Assembly: GCA_017615595.1 (NCBI GenBank)
Contig: JAFZZT010000024.1
Span: 1 to 33,740, forward strand
Source of the DNA: Bacteroidales bacterium
GTDB taxonomy: Bacteria; Bacteroidota; Bacteroidia; Bacteroidales; WCHB1-69
Reading direction: 5' to 3'
Length of the DNA: 33,740 bases
Below are positions 16,701 to 23,201 of this stretch, piece after piece; within the stretch, counting starts at the first letter, position 1, and each line of letters begins with the position of its first letter. The translations under genes were made by a program, and so were the position numbers. Under the pieces are notes generated by a model that made no database searches, had not been told where the DNA came from, and worked only from the letters and a program-made list of their open reading frames with translations.

Positions 16701-19700
16701 TATATCTATGATGCCAACAACACCCAACTGTACGAACTGACCGGTAGCGGCAACGTGGACTTCGTGGCCAATGGCCCTATCTCCATCCACTTGGAGTCTG
16801 ACGGCAGTGTTTGCTACACGGGCTTTGCTTTCAATGTAACTTGTGTTATTCCTGAGACCATCAATACTGAGTTGAACAGCATCAGCGGCATTGCCGATGC
16901 TTGTGACTTGAACGGTCAATATATCACGGCCAAGGTTACCAACATTGGTGTTGATCCTGTCACCTCCCTGACGGGTAACTTCAGTGTCAACGGTGGCGCA
17001 GCTGTCACGGAGACCTTTAACGTGAACCTGCCTGCTGGCGAGAGCACTATCGTTACATTCACCACTCCGGCAACCTTCGGTCTGACTACTGGCAACGCCG
17101 TTGAGGTTTCTGTATATGCTTCCAACGAGCCTTCCACACTGTGGTTGGAGAACACTTTGACGATGACAGGTATTGATGAGGTTGCTCCTCTTACTGCTCC
17201 TTATCCTGTATTGCCGGTGAGCGGTTCCCAGGTGGGCGTTAATGGCTGGAATGCTGTCGATGTGGCAGGCAATGGTTTGAGCTGGACTATCTCCGGTACT
17301 ACCATGAATGCTCCTTACAGCAATGAATACGACAACAACAACTGGTTGATCACTCCTTGCTACGACATTACTGCCGGCACTTACATGGTGACCTACAACT
17401 ACAAGGTGAACAACAGCGTTGTTCCTGAGAGCTTCGAAGTATTCTACGGCAATGGTGCTAATGTGGCCAATATGACGACCATGTTGGGTCAGTATCAAAA
17501 CATCACCAACACCGATTATGTCACGGCTACGCATATTGTCACTATCCCGACAGATGGTGTCTATAACTTCGGCTTCCTTGCAAATAGCGAGAGAGGTGGT
17601 TTGGGTCTCTCTGTGAACAACTTGGTTGTCACGCCGCTTGCTCAAATCACTGCTTATGCCAATGGTAACGGTACCATCTCTCCGAACGGATCCTTCTGGG
17701 TTGCTGAGAACAGCACACAAGTCTTCATCATCAATCCTGATGCACACGCTTATCTGAACAACATCACTGTGAACGGCCAAGTGGTGGCTAGCTACACCAA
17801 CATGGCTGCAGGTGTGGTTTACACGCATACCGTTGCTTCCAGCCACGATGTGGTGGTCGCCAACTTTGCTCAGGCCAACACCCTCACCTATAACGTGGTT
17901 GGTGGTCAGGGCTATGTGAACGGTGGCTTCTACACCGCTCCTGCTTCCTTCACCGAGGAGTATGCCGATGGTCAAGACATCCACTGCTCCTTCGTTGCGG
18001 ATGCTGGTTATCATGTAGAGAATGTGAACATCAATGGTGTGGACTATGGTCCTATCACCGACTGGGTGATCACGGGTATCTCTCAAGACTACACCTTCAT
18101 CATCACCTTTGCTCCGAACACTTATGTCATCACCACGACAGCTTATGGTACAGGTACGGTAACTCCTGGCGCTACCTTCGTGTATGACCCGGCCAACACC
18201 TACACCTTCACTGCTACTCCTGGTGCCAACATGCATATCGCAAGCATCTTGCGCAACAACGAGGAGCTGACGATCGTTGATCCGTTCTCTGCTTACACGG
18301 AGACTTTGACGAACATCTTGAGTGATTATGACTATGTGGTTCGTTTCGATCCGAACACCTATTCTGTTACCGCTACTGCCGGTGACCATGGTTCCATCAC
18401 TCCTGCCGGCGTTCACAACTATGTTTACAATGCTGATGTTGTTTATGGCATCGAGGCTGCTAACGGATACTATATCGCATCTGTGACTGTTGATGATGTC
18501 ACGACCAACTTCACACAGGCTAACGCTGTGACGGCCATGACCTACACCTTCCCGCATATCAGCGCTAACCACACAATCAGCGCCACCTTCTCTCAATACG
18601 AGTACACGATCACGGTGAATGCCGGTGACAACGGTACCATCAACCCGGGTACCACCACTGTGGGAGAGAATGCCACTCCGACCTTCAACATCGTTCCGAA
18701 TGCCGGTTACGGTATCGCAGATGTGACGGTTGACGGTGTCTCTGTGGGTGCTGTGGCTTCCTACACCTTCGCTCCTGTGACGGCCAACCATACCATTGCC
18801 GCTACCTTTGCTCAGTATCAATACACGATCACGGCTAATGCTGGCAACGGTGGTACTATCACTCCGAACGGTGTGACCAACATGGTTTACAATGGCAACC
18901 AGACCTACAACATCACGCCTGCTGCCGGTTATCATATCGCTGATGTCTATGTGGACGGTGTCTCTGTGGGTAATGTCAACACCTACACCTTCACGGGTGT
19001 AACGGCCAACCACACCATCTACGTTGCCTTCGCTATCAACGAGTACACGATTACCGTGACACAACCCGCCAACGGTAACATCACGCCGGATGACATCACC
19101 GTTCAATATGGTGCCACCCCGACCTTCGTGATCACTCCGGATATGGGCTACAATGTGACGGCTATCACGCTCAATGGTACCAACATCATGAGCAGCGCCA
19201 CTCAGCTGAACGGCGTCTATACCGTGACGTTGCCTGCTGTGACTTCCGACAAGACCTTGACCGCCACCATGGCAGCCAAGACCTACACCATCACGGCTTC
19301 CGCCGGCTCCAATGGTACTATCACTCCGTCTGGTGTCGCTACAGTCAACTTCGGTGGTAACAAGTTGTACACCTTCTCCGCTAATGCCGGTTATGAGATC
19401 GCCAACGTGACTGTCGATGGCATGAGCATGGGCGCTATCACCTCCTACACCTTCGTCAACGTGGTGGCTAACCACACCATCAACGTGACCTTCCAGTTGC
19501 AAGAGTGTGAAGTCCCGACCAACCTCCAGACCATCTTCGTTGACACCACTTCCGCTACGCTCTACTGGTATCATGCAGGTGCTACCTCCTACGATATCCA
19601 ATACAAGGCTATCACGGAGACCAACTTCACGACTACCAACACCACACAAACCACCTACAACCTCACTGGCTTGACACCGGGCACCACCTATGTATGGATG

Positions 19701-20036
19701 GTTCGCGCTAACTGCGTTGCCAACAACCCGAGCGAGTGGACCAATGGTTGTACGTTCAGAACGCTGGAGCAAGTTGTCAATCCTAACGGCATTGAGGATT
19801 ATCTCCACACGATGATCAATGTGTATAGCGAAACCAACAATGTGTTTATCGTCAACGAGAACGGTATCCGCATTGACAATGTACAGATTTACGATGTTTA
19901 TGGTAAACTGATCTACAGCGGCAACGTGAACAGCTCTAGAGAGGTGATCTCCATGAATGTGGCTACCGGAACCTATATCGTCCGCCTGGCTACTGAATAC
20001 GGCATGTGCAACTACAAACTGCATCTGACCAAGTAA
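10710..20036 (+). CDS. Giant multidomain surface protein with T9SS type A sorting domain
   Basis: 3108 residues. Signal peptide (about 1-34, ending TSVFAQ). Approximate order: chitobiase C-terminal-like domain (189-266); OB-fold-like region (271-459); cleaved-adhesin/MAM-like jellyroll (460-621); three fibronectin type III domains (626-892); a ~185-residue module A (894-1079); Fn3; second jellyroll (1172-1347); two Fn3; second module A (1527-1712); Fn3; two CUB-like domains (1812-2049); CARDB-like (2051-2155); third jellyroll-like region (2157-2310); eight InlB-B/Flg_new-like repeats each with a G-T/S-I-T/S/N-P turn (2312-2930); Fn3; and a C-terminal T9SS sorting domain (3024-3108) with VQIYDVYGKLIYSG and GTYIVRLATEYG. 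No catalytic motif was seen, so adhesion or matrix building is likely. Export would be by T9SS with C-terminal processing. Confidence 0.93.
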   Translation: MKKFDLLKTLPTKVKGCIVLMLTMLMAVTSVFAQYTGTGTFAPITSLDDLTSGYYVITNQTGAYAMLNENSNTSTNYILKTDAVFTNPSANIVWNVTVATDGTITMYNEAEEVYVAYPGNNKNSARLESTLSDNARWTPSLDANGHWVLTNVGYTTRFLSYNPDYTRFACYVNHDQEELMLYKMQPSGALTAPVFSVAGGFQYEALTVSLTAPAGASIYYTLDGTTPTTASTLYATPINIATTTTVKAIAVLGDEESSVAEATYSFPVVATTADFRLNGTSNVVYDLQNCTFVYKNGRYVFVKDATGGLCVFDYNTPMLADYEEGDVIPHIYGTRTLFNGLAELVPTRETAIATANVGPQAPILITADDVLNNYNTYEGQLVRLNGVNFTGNRDFTPSVRNSVTFAQNGSANMYIYNAFSTLDANVTNGMNADVVGFLCAYNAQKQLYARNDADIMQYEVALPYAEDFDGVASQWNFEQNTQANQWYVGQATGLQNKALFVSDNGNSNKYNITATSVSHAYLDVIVPTEGAVLSFDYRVGGEGTSYLYDFMAVSVIDPEDELEYGQQLDENLATYNFSNGWQRAYVALEGETAETVKRVVFTWVNDLSGGTQPAAAVDNITILAGSCLPVANLTISNLEATSATVAWTEETDVTWQVEYKTADEGTWTTVSALGNTVNLTNLTSNTTYNVRVKTICGTNNESDYMTTTFTTPSLCGAPEDVVVYPSAYYADVEWTVAPNVTYDVEFKEASSSNWITLVTNVTSVPVTLGGLTESTAYNVRVIAHCAADNGTTSTDVVNFSTTERCPAPIGLAGVVNSSQIDVTWTSNDYFGRWILQYRMAGTDVWSSEIQLNQPSYTIAPIQTATSYEIRVKALCEHNTIESNYSQITVAVPCASAGEPLDLTVGTGTTESYYAPYNNYYGNSWNECIYLASEIGHAGIINSIAYYVNTSTAYDCNQIKIYMGHTTKDIHASTSDWTALADLTLVYSANDITIGSSTGWETRTLATPFNYNGVDNLVVVVTHTADSYVSGLKYRYTSQANRCLYRQADNNTSYAEHPGTNTGTRSTYVPNIKLNIIPCGDQPICAVPENVTVSNVTETSAVVNWTGAAAHYVIKVVSPNTADMIITGVSGNTYTLTGLNPNQTEYSVLVAAQCGENTYSTYSSAASFVTECSPMAIPYTQNFDGYTGTTSTTENILPTCWSRYNAGTSYTGYPQTYNSSTYASSGTNSLRFYMYSSTAYADQYAILPATDVPVNQLMVNFDLRGYNTGTTYVANLEVGVMTDPTDPSTFVSLGSHNETGATTYNNYTIYLNNYTGNGQYIAFKAPKPATGYNAFTVDNILVDYAPSCSAPTITNYNITSKLLTWNNGDMGTPQSYQVICNANGTTTNTFTFTTTEGLLLGLAGLTDYTVYVRTICGEGDTSEWSAPYTFTTPETGCTDPANLVAVVNANQDVVLTWDVDPEQNTWAVYSKFMDSPVWSAPVMVTGTPTVTLSGLQTATNYDFRVSAICNNGTTESGYAYASAYIPCSTASGDPEVIVGTGTSTTYSAPFNNFYKNSRNEVLYLASEIGQAGPITSISYDVSNASSWTASTINIYMGHTSRTTFASTSDWTPVNDLTLVYSSTNQTMGTSTGWLTFDLETPFNYNGTDNLVVVVTKTCSSYNSSLKFHYTSKTGRCLYRQNDSNTNYADINNVSQTGTKSAYVPNIKLTILPPCDDPVLCEAEVTGVTASNVTNNSVTVDWTATGAASYVLEYGQDGFAVGTGMQISTTATSATINGLNEAVAYSFVVYPVCANGNSGTPASVTVTTSGTVVEPDVFVMGQDANVTTCNAFIYDNGGSTGDYLTNSYETIVVTPATAGAGFHITGTYEMEEDYDFVSIYDANNTLLAELTGFGTVDITTQGAISILLESDYSLCYSGIAFHVECVGGGDEPPVVETDVYVMGQDANVTTCNAIIYDNGGATGNYETYSDETMVINPGVAGAGLHVTGTYDMESGWDYIYIYDANNTQLYELTGSGNVDFVANGPISIHLESDGSVCYTGFAFNVTCVIPETINTELNSISGIADACDLNGQYITAKVTNIGVDPVTSLTGNFSVNGGAAVTETFNVNLPAGESTIVTFTTPATFGLTTGNAVEVSVYASNEPSTLWLENTLTMTGIDEVAPLTAPYPVLPVSGSQVGVNGWNAVDVAGNGLSWTISGTTMNAPYSNEYDNNNWLITPCYDITAGTYMVTYNYKVNNSVVPESFEVFYGNGANVANMTTMLGQYQNITNTDYVTATHIVTIPTDGVYNFGFLANSERGGLGLSVNNLVVTPLAQITAYANGNGTISPNGSFWVAENSTQVFIINPDAHAYLNNITVNGQVVASYTNMAAGVVYTHTVASSHDVVVANFAQANTLTYNVVGGQGYVNGGFYTAPASFTEEYADGQDIHCSFVADAGYHVENVNINGVDYGPITDWVITGISQDYTFIITFAPNTYVITTTAYGTGTVTPGATFVYDPANTYTFTATPGANMHIASILRNNEELTIVDPFSAYTETLTNILSDYDYVVRFDPNTYSVTATAGDHGSITPAGVHNYVYNADVVYGIEAANGYYIASVTVDDVTTNFTQANAVTAMTYTFPHISANHTISATFSQYEYTITVNAGDNGTINPGTTTVGENATPTFNIVPNAGYGIADVTVDGVSVGAVASYTFAPVTANHTIAATFAQYQYTITANAGNGGTITPNGVTNMVYNGNQTYNITPAAGYHIADVYVDGVSVGNVNTYTFTGVTANHTIYVAFAINEYTITVTQPANGNITPDDITVQYGATPTFVITPDMGYNVTAITLNGTNIMSSATQLNGVYTVTLPAVTSDKTLTATMAAKTYTITASAGSNGTITPSGVATVNFGGNKLYTFSANAGYEIANVTVDGMSMGAITSYTFVNVVANHTINVTFQLQECEVPTNLQTIFVDTTSATLYWYHAGATSYDIQYKAITETNFTTTNTTQTTYNLTGLTPGTTYVWMVRANCVANNPSEWTNGCTFRTLEQVVNPNGIEDYLHTMINVYSETNNVFIVNENGIRIDNVQIYDVYGKLIYSGNVNSSREVISMNVATGTYIVRLATEYGMCNYKLHLTK

Positions 20037-20067
20037 TCGTTCTTCTGAACACCTATTCATAACCATT

Positions 20068-20097
20068 AAGGCTGCTCTTTTCAGGGCAGCCTTTTTT
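20068..20097 (+). terminator. Rho-independent terminator of the giant surface protein gene
   Basis: Stem AAGGCTGC (20068-20075) and GCAGCCTT (20086-20093), ten-base loop, followed by a T run. It lies 31 bases after the stop codon. Confidence 0.9.
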
Positions 20098-20133
20098 ATT
20101 TTTTGTGTTGCCTTTTTTGTGCAGAAAAATCAC

Positions 20134-20141
20134 TATCTTTG
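20134..20141 (+). promoter_or_regulatory. -7 promoter box of the glutamine synthetase operon
   Basis: TATCTTTG fits TAnnTTTG and lies 38 bases before the ATG at 20180. TTG triplets at 20108-20110 and 20117-20119 are candidate -33 elements but neither has ideal spacing. Because the box is downstream of 20105, the in-frame upstream start there is unlikely. Confidence 0.6.
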
Positions 20142-20179
20142 CACCCGCTAAAACGACAAATTATAAAAATCACAATAAT

Positions 20180-21688
20180 ATGAAAGACAATCTGACAATG
20201 AACATGAACCCCTTGGTTCAACTGTTGAAAAAATCACCGAAAGAGTTCACCAAAGCCGACATTATCCATGCCGTGGAGGAGATGGAGATCAAGATGATCA
20301 ACTTCCACTATGTGGCGGAAGACGGCCGTATCAAGACGTTGGGTTTCATCCTCAACGACAAAGAGTATCTGGAGCAGATCCTGTCTAATGGCGAGCGTGT
20401 GGATGGTTCCAACGTGTTTCCCTCCTTCATCCAGGCCGGATCCAGTGACCTGTATGTGATCCCCCGTTTCTCCACTGCTTTCATCAACCCGTTTGCCGAG
20501 ATTCCAACCCTGTCGCTGCTCTGTTCTTACTACAACAAAGACGGCAAACCGTTGGAGAACTCTCCCGAGTACATCTTGCGCAAGGCTTGCAAGTCCTTCA
20601 CCGATGTGACGGGCTTCTATTTCCAGGCCATGGGTGAGCTGGAGTACTACGTTATCGGTGATGCCGAGGAGCTGTACACCATCCCGGACCAGAAAGGTTA
20701 TCACGAGTCCGCTCCGTTCACCAAGTTCGAGTCTTTCCGTGCCGAGTGCATGTACAACATTGCCAAGGCTGGCGGCATGATCAAATACGGTCACTCCGAG
20801 GTGGGCAACTTCACCATGGATGGCAAGATCTACGAGCAGAACGAGATTGAGTTCCTCGTGACGGACGCTGTGGAGGCAGCCAACCAGCTGATCATCGCCA
20901 AGTGGATCATCCGCAACCTGGCATACCAGTATGGCCTGGATGTCACCTTCGCCCCGAAGATCACGGCGGGCAAGGCAGGTAGCGGTCTGCATATCCACAC
21001 CCGCATCGTGGATGCCAACGGCAAGAACCAGTATGTCACCAAGGGCAAGCTGAACTCCATCGCCCATACCGCCATCGCCGGCTACATGACCTGCGCGGGT
21101 TCCTTGACCGCCTTTGGCAACACGAACCCGACCTCCTACTTCCGTCTGGTGCCGCACCAGGAGGCTCCTACCTCTATTTGCTGGGGCGACCGTAACCGCT
21201 CCGTCCTCGTGCGCGTGCCCCTGGGCTGGACCCACAAGAATGACGTGGTCGCCGACCTGAACCCGCTGGAGAAAGCCGTGAAGGAAGACCGTTCCCAGAA
21301 ACAGACGGTCGAATTCCGCTGTCCGGATGGTTCCGCCGACATCTACCTGCTGATCGCCGGTCTGGTCTGCGCCGCCCGCCATGGCTTCGAGATGGAGGGT
21401 GCCCTCGACTTTGCCCAGAAGACTTACGTCGATGTCAACATCCACAAGGCCGAGAATGCCGAGCTGCTCAACAGCCTGGCCCAGCTGCCCACCTCCTGCT
21501 GGGAGTCCGCTGACGAGCTGAGCCGCCACCGCGACATCTTCGAGAGACACGGCGTCTTCAACCGCGAGATGATTGACGACATCGTGAAGAGACTCAAATC
21601 CTTCAACGACAAGAATATCCGTAAGGAGATCGAGAAGAAGCCCGAGCTGATGGAGAAGATGGTCTTCGATTATTTCTATTGCGGTTAA
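20180..21688 (+). CDS. glnA: Glutamine synthetase (GlnA-type, ~500 residues)
   Basis: 502 residues from the ATG at 20180. It makes glutamine from glutamate, ammonia and ATP in the cytoplasm. Features of the catalytic barrel: GELEYYVIG (metal-binding glutamate), a later acidic segment EQNEIEF, GKAGSGLHIHTRI (the conserved histidine loop), NPTSYFRLVPHQEAP (glutamate-binding arginine) and a later VEFRCPDGSADIYL. The size fits a class I-like enzyme and not the ~730-residue GlnN (type III) also common in Bacteroidota. The adenylylation motif NLYDLP of type I-beta enzymes is not visible, so control by adenylylation is doubtful. First gene of a run reaching to 27313. Confidence 0.9.
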   Translation: MKDNLTMNMNPLVQLLKKSPKEFTKADIIHAVEEMEIKMINFHYVAEDGRIKTLGFILNDKEYLEQILSNGERVDGSNVFPSFIQAGSSDLYVIPRFSTAFINPFAEIPTLSLLCSYYNKDGKPLENSPEYILRKACKSFTDVTGFYFQAMGELEYYVIGDAEELYTIPDQKGYHESAPFTKFESFRAECMYNIAKAGGMIKYGHSEVGNFTMDGKIYEQNEIEFLVTDAVEAANQLIIAKWIIRNLAYQYGLDVTFAPKITAGKAGSGLHIHTRIVDANGKNQYVTKGKLNSIAHTAIAGYMTCAGSLTAFGNTNPTSYFRLVPHQEAPTSICWGDRNRSVLVRVPLGWTHKNDVVADLNPLEKAVKEDRSQKQTVEFRCPDGSADIYLLIAGLVCAARHGFEMEGALDFAQKTYVDVNIHKAENAELLNSLAQLPTSCWESADELSRHRDIFERHGVFNREMIDDIVKRLKSFNDKNIRKEIEKKPELMEKMVFDYFYCG

Positions 21689-21703
21689 TCAAAATCGACA
21701 TTC

Positions 21704-22207
21704 ATGACTACGGAATTAGTGATAGTAATATGCTTTTTCTTGCTCATGTTGGGCGCTGTGGCCATTTCGAAACAGTGGATCTCCAAGAGCATGAACGAGC
21801 AGGCTCTGGAGGCGACAAAGGCGTCACGCAGCATCGTGATGCCTTTGCGCCTGCAGGCATACGAACGCATGGCGCTTTTCCTGGAGCGCATAGACCCTAA
21901 CCAGCTGGTGTTGCGCATCCACGCCCCAGGTTTGACGGTGCCCGAGGAGCAGAACCTCCTCCTGACAGCCATTCGCTCCGAATACGAGCATAACATCTCC
22001 CAACAGATATATCTCTCCAACGAGGTCTGGAAAAGCGTCACAGACGCGATGGATGACGTCATCACCATCATCAACACGGTGGCAGAGCAGATGGACAACT
22101 TCGAGGGGATGACCTATGCCGAAGCTATTCTGACGGTGGCGGCGCAGAAGCCCGTCATCACCCGGGCCATGCAGGTGCTGAAAGCCGATCTGCAGAGATT
22201 CTTCTAG
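21704..22207 (+). CDS. Conserved Bacteroidota one-helix membrane protein of unknown function
   Basis: 167 residues. An N-terminal membrane helix (about 4-24, VIVICFFLLMLGAVAI) is followed by a mostly helical soluble part with the block LQAYERMALFLERIDPNQLVLR and a C-terminal helical bundle. I recall a Bacteroidota family with this YERxxLFLERI pattern (possibly DUF7935) but cannot verify the number. It starts 15 bases after glutamine synthetase and ends 34 bases before the prenyl synthase, so it is probably in the same operon. The start at 21704 (MTTEL) is preferred over an upstream start in another frame. Stop codon TAG. Confidence 0.75.
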   Translation: MTTELVIVICFFLLMLGAVAISKQWISKSMNEQALEATKASRSIVMPLRLQAYERMALFLERIDPNQLVLRIHAPGLTVPEEQNLLLTAIRSEYEHNISQQIYLSNEVWKSVTDAMDDVITIINTVAEQMDNFEGMTYAEAILTVAAQKPVITRAMQVLKADLQRFF

Positions 22208-22241
22208 AAGTTGTGAGATACAAATCCGGTCATTGTTCATT

Positions 22242-23201
22242 ATGCAAGAGTTAGAGAACTATTTTAACACGATATTCGAGGGCAGGGAGCCGGCAACGCT
22301 CTATGCTCCCATAGCCTATACCCTCCAACAGTCTGGCAAGCGTCTTCGCCCTCAGATGGTGTACCATGTGGTGCAGATGTTTGATGGTGACGTGAGCCAA
22401 GCCAAGTATGTGGCGGCCGCTTTCGAGATGCTGCACAACTTCACGCTCATCCATGACGACATCATGGACGAGGCGCCCATTCGTCGGGGACTGCCCACCG
22501 TGTACAAGAAATGGAACACCAACAGCGCCATCCTGTCTGGGGACGCTCTTGCCATCATGGCATTCCAACAGCTGCTCAAGCTGAATGTGGATGAAAAAAT
22601 CATTCTCAAAATCTCCGAAGTGTTCGCTACCAGCACCCTCGAGATCTGCGAAGGACAGCAATACGATATGGATTTTGAAACCCAAGAGGAGGTCTCCATC
22701 GAGGAGTATATCCGCATGATATACCTGAAGACAGCGGTCATGTTCGCCGGTTGTATGAAGGCGGGCGCCATCCTCGCCGGGGCTGACGAGGAGAGTCAGG
22801 AGGCCCTGTATCAAGTGGGTATCAACCTGGGCATCGGCTTCCAGCTTGCTGACGACCTGCTGGATGTCTATGCCGACACCGCCGTTTTCGGCAAGACCAT
22901 CGGCGGCGATATTCGAGATAACAAGAAGACCTATCTCTATTTGAAAGCTTTGCAGGACGCTTCTCCGGAAGAGAAGATCTTACTGAAGCAATACTACGAG
23001 TCAACAACGATGGCTTTTGAGGATAAATACCAATATGTCAAAGCGTTCTACGACAAGCTGCAGATTGCCGAAAAGACCAAGCAGGCGGTGCATGAATATC
23101 TGAAAAAGAGTTTTGAGGAACTCGACAAGGTGCATGTGCCCGAGGAGCAGAAGACGAAGATAAGAGAGGTCATTGCAAACCTGGAACAGAGATCGAAATA
23201 A
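22242..23201 (+). CDS. Polyprenyl diphosphate synthase (trans-isoprenyl family)
   Basis: 319 residues from the ATG at 22242; a TTG nine bases upstream is less likely. It condenses isopentenyl diphosphate with allylic diphosphates. Motifs: SGKRLRP, the first aspartate-rich motif HDDIMD (D72-D73) with RRG after it, GDALAIMAF, and the second motif QLADDLLDVYAD (D204-D205). The bulky F five residues before the first aspartate and lack of an insertion in that motif favour a medium chain product (farnesyl or geranylgeranyl type), but length cannot be set from sequence alone. Its stop codon directly touches the PBP2 start, which suggests coupling of isoprenoid supply and wall synthesis. Confidence 0.92.
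   Translation: MQELENYFNTIFEGREPATLYAPIAYTLQQSGKRLRPQMVYHVVQMFDGDVSQAKYVAAAFEMLHNFTLIHDDIMDEAPIRRGLPTVYKKWNTNSAILSGDALAIMAFQQLLKLNVDEKIILKISEVFATSTLEICEGQQYDMDFETQEEVSIEEYIRMIYLKTAVMFAGCMKAGAILAGADEESQEALYQVGINLGIGFQLADDLLDVYADTAVFGKTIGGDIRDNKKTYLYLKALQDASPEEKILLKQYYESTTMAFEDKYQYVKAFYDKLQIAEKTKQAVHEYLKKSFEELDKVHVPEEQKTKIREVIANLEQRSK

Noticed and set aside
16431..20066. A 1211-codon minus-strand open frame opposite the giant surface protein gene
   Set aside because: It is histidine/valine/glycine-rich shadow translation produced by the biased codon use of the plus-strand gene; no domain, signal peptide or promoter supports it.
20105..20179. 25-residue N-terminal extension of glutamine synthetase
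   Set aside because: It overlaps the -7 box at 20134-20141 and has no family likeness; the ATG at 20180 is preferred.
22233..22241. TTG start for the prenyl diphosphate synthase
   Set aside because: The ATG at 22242 gives the normal N-terminus for the family; the extra three residues have no support.
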